The position numbers and the translations under genes are program-made. 64,000 nucleotides of DNA from an uncultured Alphaproteobacteria bacterium (GTDB lineage Bacteria > Pseudomonadota > Alphaproteobacteria > HIMB59), in the NCBI GenBank assembly GCA_902610175.1, contig CACLUR010000001.1, positions 124,001 to 188,000 on the forward strand, given 5' to 3'. The first letter of the stretch is position 1; every line of letters begins with the position of its first letter. Below the pieces are notes generated by a model. The model was not told the origin of the DNA. It saw only the letters and a list, made by a program, of their open reading frames with translations, and did no database searches. Positions 15,516-24,907 of this stretch are shown here, one piece after another.

Positions 15516-16459
15516 TATTTTCTTACCGCTCCAAATGTTATTCCCCTTAGAAGATGCTTTCTCAATACAACTGTAAATATCATCACCGGGATTAAAAATA
15601 ATGTTGTCCCTGCTCCAATAGCAGGCCAATCAAGACCACCCTCTCCTATAATAGTCGGAATAAATGGTGGTGCAGTTTGTGCATTAAATTGTGTTAGTAG
15701 AACAGCAAATGCATATTCATTCCAAGAAAATATCATACAGAAAATTGCTGTTGCAGCAATACCTGTAGTTGCTTGCGGAAGGACCACTTTAAAAAATGCT
15801 TGCATTCTAGAGTAACCATCTATCATTGCAGCCTCCTCATACTCTCTCGGTATCTCATCCATGAAGCCTTTTAATAGCCAAACTGACAAACTTAAATTTA
15901 CAACTGTGTACAGGATAATCATGCCAACGTGAGTATCACCGAGACCAAGTTTTCTATACATAATAAATATTGGTACTGCTACTGCTATAGGTGGGAACAT
16001 TCTCGTAGATAAAATAAAAAATAATAAATCATCTTTCAGTGGGACTTTAAATCTTGAAAGGGCGTAGGCAGCCAAGGAACCTAAAAATACCGAAAAGAAC
16101 GTGGCACCAAATCCAATTATCAAAGAATTGGAATATCTCGGTAAAAATTTTGATGGTCCTGTTATGACCATTTCTCTGCTGCGAACTAACTCCTCATACC
16201 ATGTATCTGGTGGCGGAAGAGAGTCCAAATAATCCTTGGGTTGTCTTGATCGATTTGTAAATAAATTCACATAACCCTCTAAAGATGGTTCAAAAAAGAC
16301 CTCAGGAGGGTAAGAAATAGCACTATCAACACTTTTAAAGCTTGTAGCAACCATCCATGTGATCGGTATAAGGGTTACAATCATGTAAACGATGATGATA
16401 GTTGCAGCTAATTTCCTTGAAAATCCTGTTGCTTCTAGTGGTGATCTTGAAGTGTCCAT
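15515..16459 (-). CDS. Carbohydrate ABC transporter permease, MalG type
   Basis: Inner-membrane permease of 314 residues with six hydrophobic segments. The ATPase-contacting EAA loop is EEAAMIDGYSRMQAFFKVVL in the C-terminal half. The end, PPFIPTIIGEGGLDWPAIGA followed by KHLLRGITFGAVRK, is characteristic of a polyol/sugar CUT1 permease group in Alphaproteobacteria. A large periplasmic loop (about 45-110) lies between the first two helices. Its start overlaps the MalF-type gene by TAATG at 16457-16461. Confidence 0.92.
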   Translation of the reverse strand: MDTSRSPLEATGFSRKLAATIIIVYMIVTLIPITWMVATSFKSVDSAISYPPEVFFEPSLEGYVNLFTNRSRQPKDYLDSLPPPDTWYEELVRSREMVITGPSKFLPRYSNSLIIGFGATFFSVFLGSLAAYALSRFKVPLKDDLLFFILSTRMFPPIAVAVPIFIMYRKLGLGDTHVGMIILYTVVNLSLSVWLLKGFMDEIPREYEEAAMIDGYSRMQAFFKVVLPQATTGIAATAIFCMIFSWNEYAFAVLLTQFNAQTAPPFIPTIIGEGGLDWPAIGAGTTLFLIPVMIFTVVLRKHLLRGITFGAVRK

Positions 16460-17361
16460 TATCTCTCTTTAATTTTGTTCATAACTTTTACGTACACATT
16501 TCCAAAGCCGAATATAGTGACAAATAGTATTACAGCAAAAGCAGAGCTGTAACCTGTTTTCCATTTTTCAAATGCTTCACGTTTTAAATTGATTGATGCA
16601 AGTTCAGTCGCCGATCCTGGACCCCCTGAAGTAAGTTCAGCTACCAGATCAAACATTTTGAAATTCTCGATCCCTCTAAATAATAATGCAAGAAGTAGAA
16701 AAGGAAGGACAGATGGTAATGTGATGTGGATAAATTGCTGCCACTTACTAGCCCTGTCAACTTCTGCAGCCTCGTACAAATAATTTGGAATTGATCTTAA
16801 TCCTGCCAGACAAATTAACATGGTAAAAGGTGTCCACATCCACGTGTCGACAATCACAATTGACCAAGGGGCTAAAGTGCTTGAACCAATCATATCAAAA
16901 ATACCAAAGTCATAGAAAAAATTAACTACGTAATTAAACAAACCTACTTGAGGATTATATAAGTAAGTCCAAAATACACCTACGACTGCAGGGGAAAGCA
17001 TCATTGGTAAAACTATTAAAGTAGTGAGTAGTTCATTGCCTTTAAATTTTTTATTTAAAAGAAGAGCAAGACCCAATCCAATTAATGCTTGTAAGACTAA
17101 TGTCCAACAAACGAAGTGGGCAGTTATCTGCATCTTTTCCCATATCTCTTCTTTTCCTAAAATCTTTTTATAGTTTTTTAAACCCACAAATTTTACTTCT
17201 CTACCTATTTTATTGGCATAAAAATTGGTGAATGACATTCTTATGGCATAGATTAGAGGATAAATATTTATAGCAAGTAATAGAATTAAAGTTGGTGCTA
17301 TGAAAATCCAGGCTATTGCTTTATCAGATAAGCCTTTGAACTTTTTAGCAGCACTTTTCAT
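16459..17361 (-). CDS. Carbohydrate ABC transporter permease, MalF type
   Basis: Inner-membrane permease of 300 residues with six hydrophobic segments; the first follows a basic N-terminus. The EAA loop is YEAAEVDRASKWQQFIHITL. Pairs with the MalG-type permease next to it to form the channel for the solute bound by the 17417 product. It begins 55 bp downstream of the binding-protein stop, with a strong hairpin in between that probably sets the ratio of the two. Confidence 0.92.
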   Translation of the reverse strand: MKSAAKKFKGLSDKAIAWIFIAPTLILLLAINIYPLIYAIRMSFTNFYANKIGREVKFVGLKNYKKILGKEEIWEKMQITAHFVCWTLVLQALIGLGLALLLNKKFKGNELLTTLIVLPMMLSPAVVGVFWTYLYNPQVGLFNYVVNFFYDFGIFDMIGSSTLAPWSIVIVDTWMWTPFTMLICLAGLRSIPNYLYEAAEVDRASKWQQFIHITLPSVLPFLLLALLFRGIENFKMFDLVAELTSGGPGSATELASINLKREAFEKWKTGYSSAFAVILFVTIFGFGNVYVKVMNKIKER

Positions 17362-17376
17362 ATATGTTTTAGATTG

Positions 17377-17400
17377 AAGGGTGGGATTAATCCCACCCTT
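17377..17400 (-). promoter_or_regulatory. Intercistronic stem-loop between binding protein and permease genes
   Basis: AAGGGTGGGATT and its exact complement form a 24-bp palindrome (about a 10-bp G+C-rich stem with a TTAA loop) in the 55-bp gap after the binding-protein stop. In many importer operons such a structure protects the 3' end of the abundant binding-protein mRNA and attenuates transcription into the permeases. On the minus strand it is not followed by a long T run, so partial read-through is likely. Confidence 0.75.
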
Positions 17401-17416
17401 TATATTAATTTAGTGA

Positions 17417-18727
17417 TTAAATTTTACCGTCGTCTTCGAAGACTTCAGTCCAATCATCAATGATTTTGTCTAATGCGTCTTTTGCAGAACCTTTTCCATT
17501 CACAACGTAGTCATGAATTCTCTCCTGCATTGGAAGCATTAATTCAACAAATGTAGGCTCTTGCCAAAAGTCTTTGACAATGCCCATTGAGTCAAGGAAG
17601 CCTTGTGCGTACACAGCTGAGTCAACGAAATCAGGTGATCCAAGAACATCCATATGACATGAATATCCTCCTAAATCCCACCATTTTTGTTGAATATCTG
17701 GCTTTGCAAACCACTTCATGTATTCAAGAGCCAAGTCTTGTTTATCAGAGTAACTCACAACTGAGATACCTTGACCACCAAGAGTAGCTGCACATACGTT
17801 TTGACATGGGTTAGCAAAGAAACCAGAAACTCTTCCGTCACTGTCCTCTTTAGAAACACCCGGCCAGAAAGCATACCAGTTCATTTGAAATGCAACCTGT
17901 CCTGATTTATATGCATCAAGATTTGCGACCATATAAGCATCTGAGTGCCCTGGAGGTGCACAGTCTTCGTACATTTTTCTGTAAAATTCAACAGCCTCTA
18001 CAGAAGCATCTGAGTTAAAATAACCGTCCATCTCGTATGGGTTATCAGGATTTTCATACTGCATACCCCATGCATACATGGCTGCTGTTACACCCATGGT
18101 GATACCTTCAGATCCACGCTCTGTATTGATAGCTGCACCATATCTTACTTGTCCATCAATTTCTCTTCCTTGGAAGAAAGTACACATGTCATATAACTCG
18201 TCCCAAGTTTTTGGAACACCTAGATCATATCCATGCTTACTTTTAAATTCAGCTTGAAGCTCTGGTCTATCAAACCAGTCTTTTCGATAAGCCCATGCTA
18301 AAGCATCACCCATTGCTGGAAGAGCGTAATAGTTAGGTGATCCTTTTGGCCATGTTGAATAAGCGTAAACAGTCGCTGGGTTAAAATCATCCATTGAAAT
18401 TCCGTTGGCATCAAAGAAATCATTTAACTTAACATAGTGACCATATTCGGCTCCTTGTCCAATCCACTGTGAGTCACCGATTAACAAGTCAAAAGTTTTA
18501 CCTTGGTTATTTAACTCGTTAAGCATCCTCTCAGCAAAATTTGGCCATGGCACAAATTCGAAGTTCATTTCAACGCCTGTTTCAGCTGTAAATTCTTTAC
18601 TTAATTCTTGTAAGGCATTAGCAGGATCCCAAGCGGCCCAGCCCAAAGTCAAAGACTCAGATTTAGCATTCAAAGAAAAAAGTAAGGCAAAAACAGGAAC
18701 TAGAAATACAGATAGTATTTTTTTCAT
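17417..18727 (-). CDS. ABC transporter substrate-binding protein (CUT1, sugar/polyol)
   Basis: Periplasmic solute receptor, 436 residues from ATG 18727; GGAGG nine bases upstream decides this start over an upstream in-frame one. The signal peptide is MKKILSVFLVPVFALLFSLN with cleavage near KSE. The mature protein has the extracellular solute-binding family 1 pattern (LGWAAWDPANALQELSKEF, VPWPNF, LLIGDSQW, YALPAMGDALAWAYRKDWFD, GQVAFQMNWYAFWPG). Many aromatic residues line the likely ligand pocket, as in sugar and polyol receptors. The ligand is not determined; the operon's DhaK/DhaL pair hints at a polyol or ketose route. Confidence 0.9.
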   Translation of the reverse strand: MKKILSVFLVPVFALLFSLNAKSESLTLGWAAWDPANALQELSKEFTAETGVEMNFEFVPWPNFAERMLNELNNQGKTFDLLIGDSQWIGQGAEYGHYVKLNDFFDANGISMDDFNPATVYAYSTWPKGSPNYYALPAMGDALAWAYRKDWFDRPELQAEFKSKHGYDLGVPKTWDELYDMCTFFQGREIDGQVRYGAAINTERGSEGITMGVTAAMYAWGMQYENPDNPYEMDGYFNSDASVEAVEFYRKMYEDCAPPGHSDAYMVANLDAYKSGQVAFQMNWYAFWPGVSKEDSDGRVSGFFANPCQNVCAATLGGQGISVVSYSDKQDLALEYMKWFAKPDIQQKWWDLGGYSCHMDVLGSPDFVDSAVYAQGFLDSMGIVKDFWQEPTFVELMLPMQERIHDYVVNGKGSAKDALDKIIDDWTEVFEDDGKI

Positions 18728-18875
18728 GTTATTATTCCTCCTCTTTAATAACAAAACTAGCTGATTATACAGTCTTTTTACATATTTATAAATGCAGATT
18801 ATTCATATTTTTAAAAACATTTTAAATAGCAGTTAACTGTAATATTATAGTTTGTCGCAGGAGGGGGGTTAAGCG
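18728..18875. promoter_or_regulatory. Divergent promoter region between importer and isomerase operons
   Basis: A 148-bp A+T-rich gap between two head-to-head operons, each with a strong ribosome site (GGAGG for the binding protein, AGGAGGGG for the isomerase). The only clear symmetric element is CAGTTAACTG at 18830-18839. No regulator gene is adjacent. I cannot place -35/-10 boxes with confidence. Confidence 0.4.
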
Positions 18876-19928
18876 ATGTCTATAAAAGGTCCAGCTATAT
18901 TTTTAGCTCAATTTGCAGGTGATGATGCTCCGTTTAACAATTTAGAGAATATCTCAAAATGGGCTAGTGATTTGGGATACTTAGGTGTTCAGATACCTAG
19001 TTGGGATGAGAGGTTAATTAATTTAAAACAGGCATCTGAAAGCAAAGATTACTGTGACGAAATAAAAGGGACTCTTAAAAGTTTTAATTTAAATCTAACT
19101 GAGCTTTCGACACATCTCCAAGGTCAACTTGTAGCTGTTCATCCTGCATATGACTCTGTATTTGATGGTTTTGCAACCTCAGAGGTAAGAGGAAATCCAT
19201 CTGCAAGGCAGCAATGGGCAGTTGATCAATTAATGATGGCCGCTAAGGCTTCGAAAAATTTTGGATTGACTGAACATGTTACTTTTTCAGGAGCATTGGC
19301 TTGGCCATATGTTTATCCATGGCCTCAAAGACCAGAAGGGTTAGTTGAAACTGCATTTGATGAACTGGCTAAAAGGTGGAAACCTATTCTTAATGAATTT
19401 GATGAGTGTGGGGTGAATTTATGTTATGAAATTCATCCAGGCGAGGATCTTTTTGATGGAATAACTTTTGAAATGTTTCTAGATAAAGTAGGCAATCATG
19501 AGCGCTGCAACATGTTATATGATCCTAGCCACTTTGTTTTGCAGCATTTAGATTATTTGCAGCATATTGATATTTATCACGAGAAAATAAAAATGTTTCA
19601 TGTGAAAGACGCAGAACTCAATCCCACTGGTAAACAAGGGGTCTATAGTGGATTTCAATCTTGGAAGAACAGAGCAGGTCGATTTAGATCTTTAGGAGAT
19701 GGGCAAGTCGATTTCAAGTCAATTTTCTCCAAACTTACTACTTACGGCTTTGATGGATGGGCTGTTTTAGAATGGGAATGTGCTTTGAAACATCCTGAAG
19801 ACGGAGCTAAAGAGGGTTCTGTATTTATTAAAGATCATTTAATTAGAGTTACCGAGAATGCTTTCGATGATTTTGCCGATGCTGGTACTGATCAAGATGC
19901 AAACAAAAAAATGCTTGGAATTGAATGA
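18876..19928 (+). CDS. Xylose-isomerase-like TIM-barrel sugar isomerase/epimerase
   Basis: A 350-residue soluble enzyme with the family's four metal/acid-base sites in order: YEIHPGED near 189-196, DPSHF near 215-219, HVKDAE near 241-246 and LEWE near 299-302. These are the Glu/Asp/His/Glu ligands of the divalent metal in sugar-phosphate isomerase/epimerase (AP endonuclease 2-type) proteins. AGGAGG at 18859-18864 gives a good start. It is paired with a Gfo/Idh/MocA oxidoreductase 4 bp downstream, a frequent pairing in catabolism of modified sugars and inositols. Likely substrate: a keto-sugar or keto-inositol from the divergent importer. Confidence 0.82.
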   Translation: MSIKGPAIFLAQFAGDDAPFNNLENISKWASDLGYLGVQIPSWDERLINLKQASESKDYCDEIKGTLKSFNLNLTELSTHLQGQLVAVHPAYDSVFDGFATSEVRGNPSARQQWAVDQLMMAAKASKNFGLTEHVTFSGALAWPYVYPWPQRPEGLVETAFDELAKRWKPILNEFDECGVNLCYEIHPGEDLFDGITFEMFLDKVGNHERCNMLYDPSHFVLQHLDYLQHIDIYHEKIKMFHVKDAELNPTGKQGVYSGFQSWKNRAGRFRSLGDGQVDFKSIFSKLTTYGFDGWAVLEWECALKHPEDGAKEGSVFIKDHLIRVTENAFDDFADAGTDQDANKKMLGIE

Positions 19929-19932
19929 TAAT

Positions 19933-21090
19933 ATGACCAAAAAATTAAAATTAGGAATGGTTGGTGGTGGCTCAGGAGCATTTATTGGAGAAGTTCACCG
20001 TATAGCATCTAGAATTGATGACCGCTTTGAACTGGTCGCTGGTGCCTTTTCATCTAATCCTGAAAAAGCTCAAGCCTCTGGCAGAGATATTGGAATAGCA
20101 GATGAAAGGAATTATAAGGACTACCTTGAAATGGTCGAAAAAGAATTGATCAGAGAGGATAAAATAGATGCTGTAGCCATAGTGACACCAAATCATATGC
20201 ACCATCCGATAGCTAAAGCTTTCATGGAGAAAGGTTTTAACATAATTTGTGACAAACCCCTTGCCATGAATGTTAATCAATGTGAGGAACTAATAAAATG
20301 TAAAAAAGACAATAACGTTCTTTTTGCTTTAACTCATAACTACACTGGTTATCCCATGATTAGGAATGCCAGAGCTCTTTGTAAGAGAGGTGACTTAGGT
20401 GAAATAAGAGTAATTCAAGCAGAGTATGCTCAAGATTGGCTGACCGAAGATTTAGAAAATAGAATTAATGATGGGGGAAACAAACAGGCCTCTTGGAGAA
20501 CTGATCCTAATCAATCAGGTGCTGGTGGATGTATTGGTGACATTGGAACTCATGCTTACAATCTGATTAGGTTTATAACTGATCTCAATACTGAGGAGAT
20601 ATCTGCAGAGTTAACATCTTTTGTGCCTGGGAGAAAATTAGATGATAATGCTCAAATATCAATACGATTTAAAGGAGGAGCAAAAGGTACTATTTGGTCT
20701 TCTCAAGTAGCCCCAGGAAATGAAAATCATTTACAAATAAGAATTTATGGTAATAAGGCCGGACTAGAATGGTGTCAAGAAGATCCAAATTACCTTTACT
20801 TTACAAAATTTGGAGAACCCAAACAAAAAATTACAAGGGGTGGATCAGGTGCTATGAGCGATGCAGGAGATGTTACTAGAATTCCTGCTGGACACCCCGA
20901 GGGATATTTAGAGGGCTTCGCAAATATCTATACAGATGTAGCTAATGCGCTAATTGATCAGAAAAATGGCAAATTTAATGAGGAAAATCACCATTTTCCA
21001 AGTGTAGAAGATGGACTTGAAGGTATTAAATTTATCGAAAGGTCAATCGCCTCTAGCTCATCAAATTCAAGCTGGGTAAGTTTCAATTAA
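19933..21090 (+). CDS. Gfo/Idh/MocA-family oxidoreductase
   Basis: NAD(P)-dependent sugar or polyol dehydrogenase, 385 residues from ATG 19933; the open frame reaches further back into the isomerase gene, but the Rossmann strand KLKLGMVGGGSGAF fixes the start. The second-fold markers are the EKP-like CDKPLAMN near 117-124 and the GGCIGDIGTHAYN stretch with the catalytic histidine near 200-212. It follows the TIM-barrel isomerase by 4 bp. The stop overlaps a convergent aldo/keto reductase gene by 4 bp. Substrate not identifiable. Confidence 0.88.
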   Translation: MTKKLKLGMVGGGSGAFIGEVHRIASRIDDRFELVAGAFSSNPEKAQASGRDIGIADERNYKDYLEMVEKELIREDKIDAVAIVTPNHMHHPIAKAFMEKGFNIICDKPLAMNVNQCEELIKCKKDNNVLFALTHNYTGYPMIRNARALCKRGDLGEIRVIQAEYAQDWLTEDLENRINDGGNKQASWRTDPNQSGAGGCIGDIGTHAYNLIRFITDLNTEEISAELTSFVPGRKLDDNAQISIRFKGGAKGTIWSSQVAPGNENHLQIRIYGNKAGLEWCQEDPNYLYFTKFGEPKQKITRGGSGAMSDAGDVTRIPAGHPEGYLEGFANIYTDVANALIDQKNGKFNEENHHFPSVEDGLEGIKFIERSIASSSSNSSWVSFN

Positions 21091-22040
21091 TTCCAACTTA
21101 GTTTTTTACGTGTTTCCCAATAATCTTGAGTGGACAGGCTAAAAGACTCAAGAGAGGGCAATTCGGTATCTATTTTTTCAAGACAACTTAAATTTTCATC
21201 CAACTGTTTGATTGTTGATGCTCCTGTTAGACAAATTTTAACAAACGGTAGTCGATAAACCCAGAGATAAGACAATTGCTCCAAAGTTAAATCCATAGAT
21301 GAGGCAACTGACTTTAATTCTTTAATTTTGTTTTGATGCAATTCTTTATTTGAATTAGTTAGTCTTCCATTTGAGAAAATCTCTTTTGCAATTACATTGA
21401 TCTTTTTTTTAGATACTTCTTTTAAAATGGAAATACAAGATTGGTCAAAGATATTAATGGTCGTTTGTAAATAAGAAAATAGATTAAGCTTTTCATTCTT
21501 AATTAAAAGTTCATTAATAGTTTTCTCTTGATCTGGGCCACTTGTTGAGATTCCTATTTCTATTCCATTTTTTTTTATTGTCTCAAGCTCCTTTAGAACA
21601 TTAATATCATCTAAGACTTTACTTTCTGAATTGACAGAATGGATGTGGTAAAGATCAATACTTTTTCCTAAATTAAGTCTTGTCTCCACCCATTGTTGTT
21701 TTAAAAATTCAACTGAGTGATCTTTTCTTTCATGTTGATCTGCCTGAACTTCCCAATTTGCTAAATATTCATAGCCCCACTTAGACCCCACAAAACCATC
21801 AAATTGTTTTTGAGCTCTAATCCAACTAGATAAAAATTCCTCAGCATCTCCATATACCCTTGCCGCATCGAAATATCGAATACCTCTCTTGTAAGCATGA
21901 CTAAGTACTTCGTGACAATGAGATCTCATAGAATTTTTTGATATGTCGCTGCCTAAATCTGAACTATGACCAATGTTTATATATCCGGGCCTCCCAAGAG
22001 AAGCCAATCCTAGGCCTATTTTATTGTCTAATTTAAACAA
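21087..22040 (-). CDS. Aldo/keto reductase
   Basis: A 317-residue NADPH-dependent (beta/alpha)8 oxidoreductase. The catalytic tetrad can be read: Asp58 in YFDAARVYG, Tyr63, Lys87 in GSKWGYE and His134 in DLYHIHS. The C-terminal part includes LTGASTIKQLDENL, close to the usual cofactor-binding segment. The start is a TTG at 22040 that overlaps the HAD gene end by 8 bp. It is the last gene of the long minus-strand run. It may belong with the sugar enzymes on either side; substrate unknown. Confidence 0.85.
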   Translation of the reverse strand: MFKLDNKIGLGLASLGRPGYINIGHSSDLGSDISKNSMRSHCHEVLSHAYKRGIRYFDAARVYGDAEEFLSSWIRAQKQFDGFVGSKWGYEYLANWEVQADQHERKDHSVEFLKQQWVETRLNLGKSIDLYHIHSVNSESKVLDDINVLKELETIKKNGIEIGISTSGPDQEKTINELLIKNEKLNLFSYLQTTINIFDQSCISILKEVSKKKINVIAKEIFSNGRLTNSNKELHQNKIKELKSVASSMDLTLEQLSYLWVYRLPFVKICLTGASTIKQLDENLSCLEKIDTELPSLESFSLSTQDYWETRKKLSWN

Positions 22041-22638
22041 TTATATGATTTGCTATTTGACTTTTTATTGTCAGTGGGTCAGTTAAATGAATAGTTTGAA
22101 AGCCAAGTGATTGCGCCGCCTCAATATTTTCAATACGATCATCAATGAAAAGAGTTTGTTCAGGTGTTAAATTAAATCTTGAAATCGCTAATTTATAAAT
22201 TTCAGGGTCTGGTTTTACTAAAAACTCTCTACCAGAGATAATTTTATCATCAAATTCTTTCAGGAATGGGTGTTGATCTTCCATACCCTCATAAGTCTCA
22301 TCTGACCAGTTTGACAAGACATAGCAGGGGTAACCACTTGATTTTATTTTTCGAAAAATATCAACTGTATCTTGATAAACCCCGTTAACCATATTCCTGT
22401 GATTTGGATAATATTGCTTTATTTCATTCTCATAATTAGGGAAATTTTTTATTGCATCTTTAACTGCGTCATCAATTTTTACTCCAGCATCGCATCTCAT
22501 ATCTAAATGAGGGAACGCGATTGTATTCATAAAATATTCTCTTTTAGTTTGATCAGGAATGATATTTTTAAATACATAATGTGGATCCCAATCAAAAAAA
22601 ACATTACCTAAATCAAATAGAAATTTTGTAATTTTCAT
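22033..22638 (-). CDS. HAD-superfamily phosphatase (YihX-like)
   Basis: 201 residues from ATG 22638; a TTG 15 bases upstream also opens the frame but would overlap xylA. The motif FDLGNVFFDWD near residue 8 contains the nucleophilic Asp and matches the YihX type (FDLGNV) rather than the usual DxDGT. Motif II is LSNWSDE, motif III lies in KPDPEIY and motif IV is LFIDDRIENI. YihX of E. coli acts on alpha-D-glucose 1-phosphate; substrate here unknown. It starts 4 bp after the xylA stop. Confidence 0.8.
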   Translation of the reverse strand: MKITKFLFDLGNVFFDWDPHYVFKNIIPDQTKREYFMNTIAFPHLDMRCDAGVKIDDAVKDAIKNFPNYENEIKQYYPNHRNMVNGVYQDTVDIFRKIKSSGYPCYVLSNWSDETYEGMEDQHPFLKEFDDKIISGREFLVKPDPEIYKLAISRFNLTPEQTLFIDDRIENIEAAQSLGFQTIHLTDPLTIKSQIANHIIV

Positions 22639-22642
22639 CGAC

Positions 22643-23950
22643 TCAATCGACAAAAGAATTAATTAGATTTTCAAGATATTCTTGGCGACCGGACTTTGGT
22701 TGAGGGTTTAAATTTTTAGCAATGACATTTTTATGAATATCTTCAAGAGACATTGAAGTCATGAGTTGTTTTTCAGAGGCCCACTGTTCATATCTTTGTT
22801 TTAAAAAATTTTCATAACTTCCATCATTAATCATTTTTTCAACAGCAATAAGAGTTCTAGCACAAGTATCCATAGAGCCAATATGCGCATAGAATAGATC
22901 CTCAGGATCTATTGATTGTCTTCTAATCTTAGCATCCATGTTGAGACCTCCTGAAGAAAAACCACCATTTTTAAAAATGTAGTAAAAAGGCAAAACTAAT
23001 TCTTCTACATTGTTTGGGAATTGGTCTGTGTCCCATCCTACTAAATAGTCTCCTCTGTTAATATCAATACTCCCAAAGATGTCATTGGAAAGTGCATATG
23101 CAATCTCGTGCTCGAATGAATGTTTTGCTAAAATAGCGTGATTTTGTTCGATATTTAGCTTGAATTCTCTCTCTAAACCATATTTTTGAAGAAATGCAAA
23201 AACATTAGCAGAGTCAAAATCATATTGATGTTTCGTTGGCTCATGGGGTTTCGGCTCAATGAGGAGTAGACCCTTAAAACCAATTTTGTGCTTATGCTCA
23301 GCTACCATGTTCAAAAATCTACCAAGCTGATCATATTCTTGTTTCATATTAGTATTTAAAATTGTTTCGTAACCCTCTCTGCCTCCCCATAAAACATAAT
23401 TTTGTCCACCTAAAAACATTGTATTTTCCATACACATCTTCACTTGAGCAGCTGCATATTGAAAAACATCAGGATCAGGATTAGTAGCAGCACCAGACAT
23501 GTACCTGCGGTGGCTAAATAAATTTGCTGTTCCCCAAAGAAGTTTTACTTTACTTGTTTCAAGTTTTTTTGAAATTTCATCGATAATGGTTTTTTGAATT
23601 TTTTCTGTCTCCAAAAAACTTTTACCCTCTGGGGCAACATCTACGTCATGAAAACAGAAATATGGTATTCCTAATTTTTCAAAAAAATCGAATGCATTAT
23701 TGAGCTTATCTTTTGCTTGTTCTATTTTATCTCCTGCTTCCATCCATGGTCTTAAAAATGTCTGTCCTCCAAAAGGGTCACCCCCTGGCCAATTAAAAGT
23801 GTGCCAGTAACATACTGCCATTCTCAGATGTTCCTCTAATGTTTTTCCTAGAATTTTTTTATTAGCATCATAAAATTTAAATGAAAGTGGATTAGTAGAG
23901 TCTCTACCTTCATATTTAATTGTAGGTATATCTTTGAAATAATCAGACAT
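22643..23950 (-). CDS. xylA: Xylose isomerase
   Basis: Interconverts D-xylose and D-xylulose (also D-glucose and D-fructose). Length (435) fits class II enzymes. Active-site segments are present: [12 protein letters not shown] with the ring-opening His near 100, [16 protein letters not shown] near 187-202, the Glu of [18 protein letters not shown], the metal-binding [17 protein letters not shown] and INRGD. No xylulokinase or xylose transporter is in the window. It lies 3 bp after the lactonase-like gene within an operon that begins with an amidohydrolase, an unusual setting. Confidence 0.96.
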   Translation of the reverse strand: MSDYFKDIPTIKYEGRDSTNPLSFKFYDANKKILGKTLEEHLRMAVCYWHTFNWPGGDPFGGQTFLRPWMEAGDKIEQAKDKLNNAFDFFEKLGIPYFCFHDVDVAPEGKSFLETEKIQKTIIDEISKKLETSKVKLLWGTANLFSHRRYMSGAATNPDPDVFQYAAAQVKMCMENTMFLGGQNYVLWGGREGYETILNTNMKQEYDQLGRFLNMVAEHKHKIGFKGLLLIEPKPHEPTKHQYDFDSANVFAFLQKYGLEREFKLNIEQNHAILAKHSFEHEIAYALSNDIFGSIDINRGDYLVGWDTDQFPNNVEELVLPFYYIFKNGGFSSGGLNMDAKIRRQSIDPEDLFYAHIGSMDTCARTLIAVEKMINDGSYENFLKQRYEQWASEKQLMTSMSLEDIHKNVIAKNLNPQPKSGRQEYLENLINSFVD

Positions 23951-23953
23951 AAA

Positions 23954-24907
23954 TTAGTCGTAATAAAACATTGGGGCTTTTTTAAATTCTTCCCAAGCAT
24001 GCGGGTCGTGCCCTGTGACTACTGTAGCATTTTTGTCTTTTGCAATTTTTTTGAGTTTTTTTACAGAGTCAACAACGTCAACGGCAGAGCAAACAAGACC
24101 TGGTAGTGTTAAATTGTTCCAATGATCCATTGTGTAAGCTGCATCTATAGTAAGCAATACATAACCTGAATTTGGTAAATTAACTAAAAAAGACTGATGG
24201 CCCGGTGCATGCCCCGGAGTAAAAATTACAATTATTGATCCGTCGCCATATAAGTCATAAAAATCATCATTTTTATCTCTTAAAAATTTCCAATTAATTC
24301 CAGGTTTATCAAAGTCTTTTCTTATATATGCAGGCTTTGAGAACCAATCAGGATTAAAAGCATAATCATATTCCTTTTGTTGAACTAGGTGTGTTGCATT
24401 AGGAAACCTTCCAACACCACCTGAGTGATCGAGGTGAAGATGAGAATGTAAGACATATCTTATACCTGCTGGATTAACCCCAATAGAGTTAAGTTGATCA
24501 ATACAATTTTCAGTTTTTCCCATAATTGGATCATAAGCCGCAACAACAGAACCCCAATGAGCATGTTTATCTTCACTGACCTCTTTTGCATTGCCTCCGT
24601 CAATGACCACATCCCCTTTTGGGTGTCTTATCAAAAACCATGGAACAGGTATCTCAAAGTCCTCATTAGATTGATTCATTTTTATATATTTCATTTTCGT
24701 TTTTAGAGTTCCGGTCTGGAACATATAGAGCCTCATGTCAGTAGAAACTTGTGAGTTCGTTAAGTGACTATATTCTTTTTTTGACTCTTCAATTGCTTCT
24801 TTTATGGAATATTCTTTAACCTTTTGATCTGTTTGTTTATTTGTAATAATTTTATCAAATTGATCTAAATCAGATTTTTTGTAACTAACGCTTAATTTTT
24901 TTTCCAT
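23954..24907 (-). CDS. Lactonase-like metallo-beta-lactamase-fold hydrolase (AHL lactonase family)
   Basis: A 317-residue dinuclear-zinc hydrolase. Metal ligands: HSHLHLDH at 154-161 (HxHxDH is 156-161), the histidine in TPGHAPGH near 233-237, Asp255 in TIDAAY and the His of VTGHDPH near the C-terminus. The pattern matches the AttM/BlcC-AiiA group, which opens gamma-butyrolactone or acyl-homoserine lactones. There is a 55-residue N-terminal extension with low similarity to that group. It is flanked within 4 bp by a cupin and xylA. In this operon a sugar lactone or small lactone is as likely as a signal molecule. Confidence 0.8.
   Translation of the reverse strand: MEKKLSVSYKKSDLDQFDKIITNKQTDQKVKEYSIKEAIEESKKEYSHLTNSQVSTDMRLYMFQTGTLKTKMKYIKMNQSNEDFEIPVPWFLIRHPKGDVVIDGGNAKEVSEDKHAHWGSVVAAYDPIMGKTENCIDQLNSIGVNPAGIRYVLHSHLHLDHSGGVGRFPNATHLVQQKEYDYAFNPDWFSKPAYIRKDFDKPGINWKFLRDKNDDFYDLYGDGSIIVIFTPGHAPGHQSFLVNLPNSGYVLLTIDAAYTMDHWNNLTLPGLVCSAVDVVDSVKKLKKIAKDKNATVVTGHDPHAWEEFKKAPMFYYD

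Noticed and set aside
23954-24907. Quorum quenching by the lactonase-like enzyme
   Set aside because: The family also opens simple lactones; no signal-synthase or receptor gene is in the window, and the operon context is catabolic.
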